From: Asterias amurensis
Lineage: Eukaryota; Echinodermata; Asteroidea; Forcipulatida; Asteriidae
Reading direction: 5' to 3'
Assembly (NCBI RefSeq): GCF_032118995.1
Contig: NC_092661.1
Span: 12,338,494 to 12,402,493 of the forward strand
DNA: 64,000 nucleotides
How positions within the stretch are numbered: the stretch's first letter is position 1; each line of letters starts with the position of its first letter. The notes beneath the pieces are model-generated. The model searched no databases. It saw nothing but the letters and a program-made list of their open reading frames with translations, and had not been told where the DNA came from. This document shows, one piece after another, positions 1-13,800 of the stretch. The translations under genes and the position numbers were made by a program.

Positions 1-900
1 GACAAGAACTTGTACACTTCTACAACTGTACTCTTATTTGATGTGGAAAGTATCACCATTGAAGTGGCACTTGCCAACCAGAAAGGCTCTGGACTGTACA
101 AGGTTTTTGTGAAACTAAAATTATACGGTACCAGGCATTGAACTTCGCTCTTGAAGGGGCACGGCAGTTTTCCTATGGTACGGGACACTCTACGACAATG
201 AGGAAAACGTAAAAGCACAGGACACTCCAGCAAACTGATGTGGATGCCGTGGGTTTATTTTAAAGGCATGGGGTACATTCTTTTAAGCAGGACAGCGCAC
301 GTAATCCACCAAGTCACATGTTCGCTTAGGACTGTTCTGGTAATTTGTCACAAAAAAACGTGGGTTACGCATCGTCTACTCTGACGCCTAACGTTGCAAT
401 ACACCACTGCCATTTAGCCATCGAATCAACCTTATGCTGCTCTGTCTGCCCGTCCTACACCCTCTGGATGTTATTAATATATCATCTGGTTTATATATCG
501 TCATATCTCATAACGCAGGGAGGGGGTACTGCAGCTCAATTAATTCCTCCCAAATGTGTCTACAGTCTCTTTTTTGTGATTGGGAATAATTTGAGGGATG
601 CACTCATTTAATTAATAGTATTAACGTATAGCCTGGAACAACATTAACTTGAGGTTTGCTTGACTGAGTGGAACGAATGATTCAAAAGTGCAATACTGTG
701 TCATTAAATTTGATTGGTTTTTGATGTTATATAGACCATGAAAGTCTTACTTTAATTGGAACATTTTGGAAGCTAAGAATAAACTTCAAATAACAACTGA
801 CTCGTTTATGGAGTATCAAAGAGGGACCTTGTACATTCCAGAGTCTTTCTGGCAGGCAAGATACCACAATGGCGATACTATCCACATACCTTAAGAAGTC
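1..900. other. No gene recognised
   Basis: I see no LRR-type 72-bp exon, splice-bounded reading frame or known repeat here. The missing 5' exons of the relaxin-receptor-like gene (signal peptide, LDLa module, LRR N-cap) were looked for and not found, so they probably lie to the left of the window. Confidence 0.5.
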
Positions 901-911
901 GGTACATTTGC

Positions 912-1070
912 GGGTACAACCATGTAATCAATCTCTGTTGAGTAGGGAGTGTTCAGCTTTCTCCTGAAGACGGACAGAATATACTGTCGAAACGTTGGGA
1001 CTAAACCCAGCAGGCTTTTTTTTCAGAGCCACCACTCCCTAAACAGAGATTTATTACATGGTTGTACCCA
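912..1070 (+). mobile_element. Penelope-like terminal fragment with hammerhead-ribozyme-like core
   Basis: The core reads CTGAAGA (964-970), then a stem GACAG/CTGTC, then GAAAC (989-993). This is the conserved order of a hammerhead ribozyme (CUGANGA, stem II, GAAAC). The core is enclosed by long imperfect inverted arms at about 912-952 and 1031-1070. Hammerhead motifs are known from the terminal repeats of Penelope-like retroelements and from retrozymes. No reverse transcriptase is visible nearby, so this is a solo terminal fragment at most. Confidence 0.55.
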
Positions 1071-1439
1071 CAATTTTATAATTACTTTTAGTTTATTCTT
1101 GTTATACACACCATGCAAAGCTTCAGATCTCACTTATTTGAGGAAGTTTGGTCGCACGTGCATTGCTTTTAGACGGGATTGAACTCGTCCCCAATGACCA
1201 AAAACAATCGAGAATTGCACAGCACAACATCGTATAGTTGAGGCTGTCGAGACTTTAAGACGGACTATTTGCTATAATATGTATTCATTTTGTTGTTCAA
1301 TATTTGCCCCCTTTTTATTTCACGTCTTCAAACCTTAAATCCAAGACCCAAGACCTTCTAAATTATTGTCAGGGATTTAAATGTAGTCCAACACCATGTA
1401 GAACCCAAGATCTAACTTTAGCCTAAAACACTGAACCAA

Positions 1440-1890
1440 AATAAGAATGTAACCTGGGATCTGAAGTAGCCACAAACCCTGTACATAAATGTAACCCTAT
1501 GTCCAAATGTAGCCATCTGGGCCCAATTTCATAGAGCTGCTAAACACAGTTTGCTTAGCATGACATTTCTTCCTTGATAAAAAAAATATTACCAACCAAA
1601 TTTTCACCTGATTTTCAGAATAAGCAGACAACAGCCGAATACCAGTAACAAGCAATATGCAACAAATTGAAATTTTGTTGGTAATCCTGTTTTTATCAAG
1701 GAAGAAATTTCATGCTAAGCAAACTTTCGTGCTTAGCAGCTCTATGAAATTGGGCCCTGTACACAAATGTACTGTGTCCAAATATAGCCCAAACCCTGTA
1801 CACAAATGTGTCCATGTAGTTCCAAATGTAGCCCAAACCTTGTACCCAAATATAGCTCCAGATCTAAATGTAGCCCGAACCATATTCTTA
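1440..1890. repeat. Degenerate short tandem repeat, interrupted by a foldback element
   Basis: Units of roughly 25-35 bases built on AAATGTAGCCCAAACCCTGT recur loosely on both sides of the foldback element at 1519-1757. The array was probably continuous before that insertion. Confidence 0.55.
1519..1757. mobile_element. Family F foldback element (copy 1)
   Basis: A near-perfect hairpin about 240 bases long. The left arm starts GGGCCCAATTTCATAG and the right arm is its inverse, ending in GGGCCC. Other copies lie at 55349-55592, 39915-40199 and 37806-37897. It has no coding capacity. Confidence 0.75.
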
Positions 1891-2116
1891 CCGTATACAT
1901 CTAGGTACGAGGTTGAAGCTTTACACTTAGCCACGGGCTACATTTAGGGACCAGTGATGTCTCACAGCTATACTAACCCAAGTGCATCCTCGCCAAAGTA
2001 CGATTTACTCAACTTTCATTCGAAGTTGGAGTGAATTTGGAGGGGATTGAGTTGACAAATGGTTGGTTGTTTTCACCGTGTAGTTCATGTCAGGTGTGAT
2101 TCTTTTTTGTGTACAG

Positions 2117-2188
2117 AGATATGATCGCGTGTGGTTTGGACGAAATACCTGCAAGATTCTTCGCCTCACAAAGTAGACTGAAATTCCT
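2117..2188 (+). CDS. LRR exon 1 in window
   Basis: 72 bp after GTACAG and before GTAAGT. It encodes DMIACGLDEIPARFF and SRLKFL, an LRR with a Cys at the usual Asn-ladder position. It is out-of-frame split (2 nt / 1 nt) like all the following LRR exons. Confidence 0.75.
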
Positions 2189-3975
2189 GTAAGTGATTCA
2201 CAGTATTCATTCAATCTTTTTTTTTCATTAGCAACAAAAACATTCAAATACAGCAAATCACAAAAAATGTAACCGACAGAATTAAGCAAAAATGCCTAAA
2301 GGGCAGTAAACAAGAAAGCCATGGACAGAAGACCAACAAAAAAGGACAACAAAAAGACCGAGGACTAGAAAGTACCAACTAGACATCTAAACATCAGATA
2401 AACAAAATAAACCGGGCAGAAAATTTCTAACTAAAACATGCTAACCAATTTTGTTGTTAAGATCATCGAGTGATCCATTTTAGTTTTACCCATATACACC
2501 GATAAGTGTTATACTCAATACCGAGTTCTGTGAACAAAAAAAATCACATGAATATTACTCGGATGGGATTCGAACCGACGACCTTTGCAGTCCTAGAGTA
2601 GTGTCTAAATAAACCACCGAGATTGCCCGGTAGCTAGAGGCAGCTCGAACCCTGTGCGTTACCACCCGAGTGATTTTTTTTACAGAACTCATGAAAGGAC
2701 ATCGGTGTAAGAGTAAAACCAAAATAATGAATTTTTCTTTTTATCCCGATGCCAATTTAACATCTATTGATTTAGAGTAGGGAATCAAATTTGAGGTTTA
2801 CTTTAGGGAATGTTATAATTAGTTTTACATTGTCATTTTTAGAAAAAAAAATATTCACAGATTTATCTGGGAGAGAATTCCTACAGTCTTTTCAACATCT
2901 TCTTGATATTACAGTTGTTGTCCATTGGCAAAACTCACGCCCCAATAAGTTTGTGACTCGGGGCTAAAACCGCGGAATTTGAATTAGAAGTTTACGTCAA
3001 TATTGTCAACTTGGGGCAGAGTTGTCATATTATGTTTAGGTCTGTGATGTCTCTATGAGGCCACTGTTCGAAGCAGTTGGACATGGACAATCCAAACAAA
3101 ATGTTTCCTTATCAATGCAAGACATAAACTATAGGCGACATTTTCCCAGCCATCTTGAGGTGGTTATGTGTCACTAAGGTTTGGCGTTTTTTAAGTGTGT
3201 ACTATTTTAATATTTTATTTTTGAGGGGGGGGGGGGGGCTGCGAACATTATAATAATAATAATCCCCCATCAAAGGACCTGAATATTCGTTAACGACAAA
3301 CAATACACTTTTGTTTTAAAGAAAATTAGCTCACAACAATCTGAAAACCCTCGCTCGGACGAGCCTGATTGGACTGGATTCTCTGGTCGACCTGTAAGTA
3401 TTGAGTATAAATAGACAGTCCTTTTTCAGTTCTTGTTCAGTTCTTTTACGTTTCTGTTGTGAACTCGTTGAACGAGTAAGTTTATCTCGGATCTTTGGTT
3501 CAAAGTACCCGAACCCTTTGAAGGTAAAACACCTGGTTTCCTGTATACGTGTTTTACTGTACGTAACATTTTTGATTCAGTCATCATAAACAGGGACCGA
3601 AGGTAAACAAATATTTCTTTCGATTTATCTTGAAGTGATGTTCGCGGTAACCAGATTTCTGATTTGGAGGTCGGAGTATTTGAACATACTCCTCGACTCT
3701 TCACCATGTAAGTATTGCTATGGTTTATATATATAAAAGCAGACTGAAAGGGAAATCGGAAATGTGCAGGGTTTCACTCTGTGATCTGGACACTGTTGCT
3801 GTTACTTTTGCTGCTGTTGTTGTTGTTGTTGCAGTTGGTTGTTTGTGTGCGTTTTTATTGTCGTTGTTGCTGCTGTTGACGTTGATGTGCTGCTGCGATT
3901 GTTGCAGCTGCTGTTGCTGCTGCTGCCTTTGTTGTTGTTAAGGTTGCTGCTATTGGCACTGCTGCTGTTGATGTT

Positions 3976-4013
<38 letters not shown>

Positions 4014-4029
4014 TGTCGTTGATACTGCT

Positions 4030-4089
<60 letters not shown>

Positions 4090-7000
4090 CTTGTATCAGT
4101 AGTTGTGCGCTTGTCTCGTTATTGTTGTTGTTTTTGTTCTGGTGTTAAATACCACAACCATGTATATGTAACGAGTCACTTGAATAATGATTCTATATCT
4201 AAAATAATCTCTTTCCTCTCTCCTTCATAGACATTTTTCTGAAAATAGACTATCTTCGATTCCAGCATCCATCCTGAGGCCACTGTGGAATCTCAACTGG
4301 ATGTAAGAAAATTTTGCAATTGGAATAGATTTTTATCTTAACTTCCCCTCCGTTCTCATCTAATTATCTTTGATATTGACACTTGATATTTCGACCAATT
4401 GAAATTATTATTGGATTGCGATATACTGATTTCCGTGCATTGTTAATGCAATTTCTGTCACACTTTTTTTCTCCTTTTTTTTCTAGATCTTTCCAAAGAA
4501 ACGATATCAGCAATATAGAAAAAGGCGCCTTCTCTACAAATGAGATGCTAACTACTTTGTGAGTAAAGGTTTTCCCCGGACAACTCCAACAAAAACTCAT
4601 TGAATTCAACGTACTCTGCTCGTTAAATTGAATTGGAATGCTTTGTTGTAAAATGATTCAAGTACCAACAGAATAATTGAACGTCAACAGTTGAGCATTA
4701 ACATTATTTAAATTAATTAGTTCGAAATTGACCCCGAATCGCTATATTCTAACAGTTTAAATTAAATGTTATAGTGCAATAGGATTCAGCATATCAATTG
4801 ATTGTAATTTGTTATCAGTTTGGGCAATATTTTGGGCCTTAAAAGAATCTACCATCGTTCGTTTCATATAGAAAAAAAATGTATATAATTTGTTGCCAAC
4901 ATTTGTATTTATATTTCATTTTGCATTTGTAGAATGTTGGCCGATAACAAACTGACTGCTGTCACACGAGGTGTGTTTCACAACTTGACCAACCTGGTGT
5001 TGCTGTAAGTACTAATTAAAGGCAGTAGACACTATATTGGTAATTACTCAAAATATTTTACTTGGTAACGAGTAATGGGGAGAGGTTGATAGTATAAAAC
5101 ATTGTGAGAAACGGCTCCCTCTGAAGTAACGTAGTTTTCGAGAAAGAAGTAATTTTCCACAAATTTGATTTCGAGACCTCAGAATTAGATGAGGTCTCGA
5201 AACCAACTTGCATCTGAAAGCACACAACTTCGTGTGACAAGGTTGTTTTTTCTTTTATTATTATCTCGCAACTTCGACGACCAATATTGAGCTCAAATTT
5301 TCACAGGTTTGTTATTTTATGCATATGTTGAGATACACCAAGTGAAAAGACTAGTCTTTGACAACTACCAATAGTGTCCACTGTCTTTAAATACCAAATC
5401 ATTAACATGTACAGTGGTATAAACAAAACAGTGTTACATATTCGTGAGCAGTTGAACGTGGAAGCAATACCCAGCGCGTATTATTGTTGGTTTCTACCCT
5501 TACAGCGATGTGTGTTAGCAGTGTTAACTCAGCTGCTTAAAAACCCGCTGGTAAAATATAGGATTCGATCTGCCCCTAAGCTACCGGGCAATCTCGGTAG
5601 TCTAGTTGGTAAGACATCTGCTCTAGAATTGCAATGGTCTTGGGTTCAAATCTCACCCGAGTAATATGCTTGTGGATTTATTCACAGCACTCTGGGAAAG
5701 TGATGGGTATACAGTGCTTACACACGTCGGTGTAACAGTGAAAACCAAAATTACAATGCTTTATACTTGATACTGTATACTTTATACTTTTTTTTTTTTT
5801 TTTTTTTTTTTTAGTTCTTACTGTTTGAACTCAAAAGATTCAACATATTTCTCTCACCATTTTTACTTAATAGTAAACAGATTATTTCCTACGGCTACAC
5901 TCAACCTTCTCTGCTACACGTACAAGTCATCATTTTATATTATTTATATATATTTTTTTGGTGAGAGTCCTTGAATCAAGTGGGTTTAGAAGCTGATAAT
6001 ACGCTAAATCTCATTAAACGATATCGGGGACTCTGTAGTATAGCCACGTTCTGAGATTAACAGAGTTAGTGGTGGCCAACGGGTGTTTTTCTCTTGAACT
6101 GTGTTCCTTTTTTCTTTAAAGGGAAGGTACACGTTTGGTAATTACTCAAAACAAATATTACCTTAAAAACTGACTTGGTAATGAGCATCAGAAAGCTGTT
6201 GATAGTATAAAACATTGTGGGAAACGACTCCCTCTGAAGTAATGTAGTTTTTGAGAAAGAGGTAATTTCTTACTCAAATAATAAAAGACTTAGCTAGAAG
6301 TCTTTTATTCCTATCTGAAAGCAAACAAATTCGTCTAACTAGGGTGTTTTTTCTTTCATCATTTTCTCGCAACTTTGATGACCGAATGAGCCCCAATTTT
6401 CACAGGCTTGTTATTTTATGGTTATGATGGGATACACCAAGTGAGAACACTGGTATTTGACAATTACCAAACGTGTACTTTGGTAATAATTGTAAAAAAA
6501 TAAAAACTGACACTTGGTAACGAGCAATGGAGAGCTGTTGATAGAATACATTGTGAGAAACGGCTCCTTCTGAAGTGACGTAGTTTTTGAGTACGAAGTT
6601 AATTTCTCACCAAAATATTTCAATTGAATTCGAGACCTCAGCTGAGGTCTCGGATCCAAGGCATCTGAAAGCACACATCTCGTGCCATAAGGGTGTTTTT
6701 TCTTCCATTATTCTCTCGCAACTTCGACGACCAATTGAGCTCAATTTTTCGCAGGTGTGTTACTTTATGCTTGTGTTGAGATACACCAAGTAAGAAGACT
6801 TGTCTTTGGCAATTACCAAACGTGTCCAGTGCCTTTAATAACCCACTAGAAACAATAAAAAAGGGATAACAAAATGTTGTGGATTGGCGAGCATTTTTAG
6901 GTCATCCTTCACCTTATAAGCAACTTTCAGAACTGATGAGAATCTTATCGCTTTACAATTTGGTTATTTATTTATTTTATATCTTCGCACATAGTTTTTT

Positions 7001-10000
7001 TGTTGGCAGGGGCCGTCCCAGGGTAAAGCAAAACTTAAAAAAAAAAAAAAAAAAAAATTCGAAGCGAAATGTCTCACAGCCCCCGCCGATAAATGGCATA
7101 CTTGTATTTAAAAAAGTTATTTAACAATTAATCTTCGTATAATGTAGGTATTAAAGAAAAGAAAACAAAATACAGAACAAGTATTCAAAAACCACATAAC
7201 AACATTTTTACATGTATTATCGAAAAGGGAGCAGATTAATTATGTGGTTCAACTGTATGGATTATCACAAAAATAACAATAAAATTATAGCAGAAAAGAC
7301 AAACAAATAAGCTAAACACACCATCAATCTAAAAGCTAAATAGTTACAAAGCTACTACCCTACAGCTCCTTAGGATTAACAATTCCGTCTGAAAAGCTGT
7401 CGAAGTTGGGAAAAGAGTACTTCAAGGAGAACCGTCATTGTGATCTCCGCAATTGCAACTAACCTACACAAAATCGCTGGCAAAAGTAAAATTATATCTT
7501 TCTTCGTGGGGCTGTTTTTTCATAATGAAAAGTGAGGTAATTTTATTGACAAGTCAATAGGGAGTTTATAATAATCTTTCACAACAAACACTTATGGACT
7601 TTCCCCTTAAAGCAACCCGGAAGACTCGGAATTAGAGTAAAGTTGTCAATATTGTTCCTTTTAGCTGGAATTTTTTTTTTAAATGGTTTTGGTTAATTTT
7701 ATCAAGCCCTCAGGCATTGACGTCATGATGATGTGAAAAAAAATATATCGAATAAACAACAAGTATTAAATAAGTAGGATTTGAAACTAGTTTAAGTTTG
7801 TGTGCTGGTTCCTAAATGAACAGTTGGTTGCCAACCCAGCGGTTCCTCCTGAAGATGATCATAGTATACTGAACGAAACGTTGAATTGTCAACCACCGGT
7901 TCTATCCAGAACCAACACTACTTAAAGCTATTATATACTTTCGGTACAGAAAAAAAATCACAGATTTACAAATAATTTACAGGGTCTACAGAAGGTAATG
8001 GTGAAAGACTTCTCTTGTAATATTATTCCATGAAATGCTTTACTTTTTGAGAAAACATTTTAAACAATGTCAATTCTCGCTGGCGAGAATTACGGATTTA
8101 TTTTAAACACACGTCACGACACGGCGAAACGTGCGGAAACAAGAGTGGGTTTTCCCGTTATTTTCTCCCGACTCCGATGACCGATTGAGCCTAATTTTTC
8201 ACAGGTTTGTTATTTTGTATATAAGTTGTGATACACGAAGTGTGGGACCTGGACAATACTGTTTACCGAAAGTGTATAATGGCTTTAACATAGATGTATA
8301 CATGGTGATACCGCAAACTGCACATAATTATAAATAACTAAAGAGAACACGAAATTTAAATTGTGCGTTCAAAATTAAAAGATACTGTGTAATAGACCTT
8401 TACATGGTGCAGCTAACTTGAGTTTCCCCCGATAGCAATGTTACCAAACCGAGGCTGGAAGAACAAAATAGTCTGGTTCTTTTTTCCAAATGATTATTAG
8501 CATTCATTATTGTTGTTCGATACGAGGATTATGACCAAGATGGATGAAGCATGAGAAGAGTCTATAGAGGTTGATTCAAAACTATTTGTTTGACTTTACA
8601 GGACCTTACGGAACAACAGTATACGACGTTTTGAAGAAGGTGCATTCGATGGCATGACAAAGCTTCAGACACTGTAAGTTGCATTCAAAAAATCAAAAGT
8701 TTACACGTTACTATACCTTTAAAGGCAGTGGACACTATTGGTAATTACTCAAAATAATTATCATCGTAAAACCTTTCTTGATTGCGAGTTATGGGGAGAG
8801 GTTGATAGTATAAAACATTGTGAGAAACAGCTCCCTCTGAAGTGATGTAGTTTTCGAGAAAGAAGTAACTTTCCACGAATTCGATTTCGAGACCTCAAGT
8901 TGTGAGTTTGAGGTCTCGAAATCAAGCATCAGAAAGCACACAACTTCGTGTGACAAGGGTGTTTTTTCTTTCATTGTTATCACGCAACTTCTACGACCGA
9001 TTGAGCTCAAATTTTCACAGGTTTGTTATTTTATGCATATGTTGAGAAACACCAACTGTGAAGACTAGTCTTTGACAATTGCCAATAGTGTCCAGTGTCT
9101 TAAATACCTCCAAATCAAAGAGTACCCGTCTGTAAGGAACACGTAGTCCATGGAGGAGATGCAGATATTTTAAACGCGTTTTTTTACCAATAATAATCAA
9201 TTGTCTTTATGGATCTCATCAGAGATCATGCATGGCTGCCTCGTTCGTATTTGTTTATTTTGGGACCATTTTGGTCAAACGTACAGCTTTTATTAAGGGT
9301 CTGTATATGTTTAGAAAATGATTTTGAAAATTAAAAGCATTTAACAAATTACGTGGTAAGATAGCCCAGCATCAATTAGGCGTAATTATTTCACTTCTAT
9401 AAAGTACACGGTTTTGGGGGGAAATGTCACTTTTTATCCTAATATTTTATATAATATTAGAATCATTACCGCGGTAGCGCTTCTCAGATTGTGTTTTCCT
9501 ATTTATTCTTCCTGCGTTGACAAATTCGCCCCCATATCTCAGAAGACCACATGTTAATTGAATAATGTAAACAATTACATTTTTTTAAGAGTACATCAAT
9601 CAAACGGTTCAAAACCCAAAGGTATACGCGTGAAGAAAACACACTTGCCCCCATAACGAGTCCCGATGTTGAGTCACTTGTATAAACAAAATATAAAACT
9701 CCATAAAAGCAATACGGCAGATTAAAAAAAATAGTTTGTATGACTTCTACTTGACGATCCCGAACAAACTTAATGACAAAATAGATTTATGAAATTGATT
9801 TGTAATTACCTCGTTGTCAGCTCCCTCGTGGTGTGTTGCTTGAGATTAACAATACAAGAATCAAATATCAAGGGGTTGACGCAACATTACGTCAGGCTTT
9901 TCCCTAAACGACATAATTATAAGGGAACTGACAGAATATGAACTAAATAACAGAAATTGGCTTATATTATAAGCAAGATTAATAACAAAACAACAATGTT

Positions 10001-10795
10001 TTCAAGGAACAAAAATGACAGTATTTACCTTTGCCAAGCGGGGCTAAATATAATACAATTTATTAGGTTTAAAGGTATGTCATATGTGTGAACATGACAC
10101 CGATTTATATTCACAAATAAAAAACAAAAATTGACAGTGAAAGTTTTAGCTGAATACAGTTTCTACTAGCTAAAAAAACAGCTGAAAGATAACACAATAT
10201 TTCACCAGTCTTCACCAGTCTTGTTTAATAGTCTAATCGTACTTTGCAGAGTTTTTACCCAACAGCTGTTCGTGTTCTTAATGACAGATTTTAATAATGT
10301 CTAATTCTGATCTTAATTACATCGTGCTGTTTTTATATTTCGTATTTCGCCTGTATATTGTGATACTTTTCATGAATGTTTATATTATATTTTCGATGTA
10401 TTTTTGTATAAATGGTAAATTTTTAGTGTGTATTTTTGTATTACATATTTTTAGACACGCACAACCAAGACGCATTTCACTGTACAATTTTATATTTTTT
10501 CAAGTGACAATAAAACATTATTCATTAATAATTAATAATAGTTAGGTGACAACACTCAGGTACAAACCGCATCTCTTGCCGCAGCATTTGCAAAAGGACA
10601 CCATACCTCAGACTTAGTAAGAATCAATAGTTCTCAGATTCAAATAGTTTGGGTTAAAAAAACTTATCCTTGAAAACATTTTGTGCTACATCAACAGACA
10701 GTGCCTGTAACTAAGCAGTCAGGTTGGTGTAATGGTGTCTCACCTCGCCTTTCACCTCTTGGACCCCGATTAGAAACCCACCGGGGGCACTATGT

Positions 10796-10829
<34 letters not shown>

Positions 10830-13800
10830 CAAGTCGCCCAAAACAAGGCTAAAAAGCCACTCTAGGTTAAGGGCTACAAGGAAGAAAACGTAGATATGCA
10901 GAAACTCAGTGGAGCTGAAGGTAGGTTGACATTCCTCTTAAAAGATGGAAGATCATAGGATGAAGGGAAACATGCACCAGATGAGAGATGCAATACGAGG
11001 GAAAAAAGCTACTGGAGTAGCTCTTTGATTTGGGTTTTCAGTTCCTTGACTGACATGCGTGGGGTTTTCCCTGAAATAATTTTCAGGGGTTTTCCTCCCA
11101 TTATCTTCAACTGAAAGTTTCTTCATTGTCTTCTTTCTTCTCGTTTGGCTCTAACAAGAGCGTTGAGAATACAATATATCAAGATTCAGAAGTAAGTTTT
11201 TGTGGATTTTTTCTTTTTTTAGTATCTGCTAGTCAAACAACTGTAGAAGTACACTTAACAGTTACTGTAGAAATACACTTTACAGTAACTGTAGAGGTGC
11301 ACTTTAAATCTGATAATTTATTCAAGAGATTGCCTGCTAGTTAAGATTATGTTTCCGTTTTGTTCTTCTTTTGTTATCTATACCTGCAGCAAACTGACTA
11401 CGAATCCGTTCACATCGCTTCCACTTCGGATATTTGACAGGTTGACGAGATTACAGAAAATGTGAGTCTAGAAAAAAACAAAACGTGCATGTCCAACCTG
11501 CTGGGATTTAACTGTCACAGTGAATGAAGTCATTGTAATTATTGCGATACAAGACACCAACAATTTTGATATATAGGGGCCTGCAACTTCAACGAGAATT
11601 TTATTCTGACAACTTTATTTGAAGGAACACTTATTTATAAATTGTTGTACATTTCGTTCCAAGGTTGTTGGTGTTTATTTTTTTATAGAAAATTGGGACA
11701 AAGTGACCTTGTTGAAATGCCATCGCGAAATTATTTGTTTTTCTCGTATTGGTACAGAAAAAATCAGGGTAGCTATATAATATAGTTTTGGGGCGAAGTT
11801 GAGGGGAAGGTCAGGGAAATTTGCAAATAGTTGTGTTTTGTTTTACCCCAAACCCATGTTTACACCCCTCCAAGGGGTGGGGATGTTTATTTTTTTCATA
11901 AGGCCGTGTCCGAATTGGCGACTTCGGCTACAGCTACGGCTATGGCGCGCGCGTCTGCCATTCTTCAACACTGACAGACGCGCTGATCTAGCCGTAGCTG
12001 TAGCCAAAGTCGCCAATTCGGACACGGCCTAAGCAACGAGAACAATGTGCCGGTGAGTTGGGCGCCCGCTATCGTCCCAAACTATCAGTGCTCTGATTTT
12101 AATGTGACTTTATTTTGTTTTCTCCAATCAGCTACTTCGATCATTTCTCGCTGTGTGGATACGCCCCTCACGTCCGGCTCTGTATGCCGAAGAGTGACGG
12201 CATCTCAACAGCCGAGAATCTCCTGGCCAATCACCTTCTCCGCTTCGGGGTCTGGTTTGTGGCTCTCCTTGCCTCCGTGGGCAACGCCTTCGTCCTCTTC
12301 GCTCGCTGCTTCGTCAAAGAGGACAAGAAGACGCACTCATTCTTCATCATGAACCTGGCCGTGGCTGACCTCTTGATGGGGCTATACCTCCTCATTATCG
12401 GCACCCATGACGTCATCTTCAGGGGGACGTACATCCTTCACGACCTTGCCTGGAGGACCAGTGTGATCTGCAAACTTGGCGGGTTCCTAAGTCTCCTCTC
12501 AAGCGAGGTGTCAATCATGACGCTAGCGGTCATTACAATGGATCGATTCCTGAGTATCGTCCACCCTTTTCGGTTTAAGAATCGAAGTCTGCTTCATGCG
12601 CGTCTCCTTATGGCGTTCTTATGGCTGCTTGGTATCGCTCTGGGAACGCTACCTCTTGTGCACTTGACATACTTCGGGGACTTATACTATGGAGGTAATG
12701 GTGTCTGCTTACCATTACAGATCGACCAGCCGTTCTCGAACGGTTGGGAGTTCTCACTCGTCATCTTCGTTGTTTTCAACCTCGTAGCCTTCATGTTCAT
12801 CTCATACGCGTACCTCATGATGTTCGTGACCATTCGAAAGTCCAATCTGGCCATGAGATCGACCAAGAAGAACCAAGACTGGGCCCTGGTGAAGAGGTTT
12901 ACTCTCATTGTGGCAACAGACTTGCTGTGCTGGATGCCGATCATAGTCGTCAAATTCATTGCCCTCGGTGGTAAGTATGCATGTTGAAAGTATTCACGTT
13001 TGACCGATGAAGCTTGTTTTGTATTGTTTAAACAAAATTAAATGGAATAGCCCCGAAAGAGGGCGCTGTGTATTATTCTGGTCCCGAATTGTGTACACAC
13101 GTCACTCGAGGTGATTGTGCCACGCTCATAGTTTTGGGAGTCGCCATCATGTAAGCGTGGAAGCATCAGAAACCGTTTTCGGACGGTCACTCATTTCATG
13201 TGGGCACACAAGGTACCAGACTAGACTGTACCTAAAATAAAGCATAAAGTTTTATTTCCGATCGACAGTAACCATCATTCTACCATTTTCCACTCGTAGG
13301 TGTGCTTGTTTCACAGAGTGTATACGCGTGGTTCGCCATCTTTGTACTCCCAATCAACTCCGCCCTCAACCCCATCCTCTATACCATGACGACGGTACTC
13401 TTCAAACAGAAGGTCCTGGCACCCCTGGGTATTGTCAGAACGCAACGGAAGAAGGGATACATCACCGGCACGTCCGTCGATGAAACATCTTCCGGTTTGT
13501 CTAAGACCTCGGGGACGAGGTTGTCGATCATCTCGACCAAATCTCGTGGTGGGTCCTGGAACGGGAGGCTGAGCTCACACAAGGTTGGTATAGGTTTTAT
13601 TTGGGTTTGATTATAAACCCTGTTCATACGCTAATAGACTGTGCAAGTTTCGCGCTTTTCTGCCGTATAAAGGCACTGTACACCTTGGTAATTGGCATTG
13701 TCAAAGACCAGAATCCTCAATTGATAGTTTCCAACACACAAATAATAACAAATCTGTGATTTTTTTTATATATCGTATTGGTCATCGAAGTTGCAAGAGA

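Noticed and set aside
3720..4102. Cys/Leu/Ser-rich frames
   Set aside because: Direct translations of trinucleotide and hexanucleotide repeats in an intron.
6879..7124. Frame with a poly-Lys stretch
   Set aside because: The lysines come from a genomic A run; there is no domain.
12744..12974. Out-of-frame open reading frames over the 7TM exon
   Set aside because: Shadows of the receptor reading frame, with no family signature of their own.
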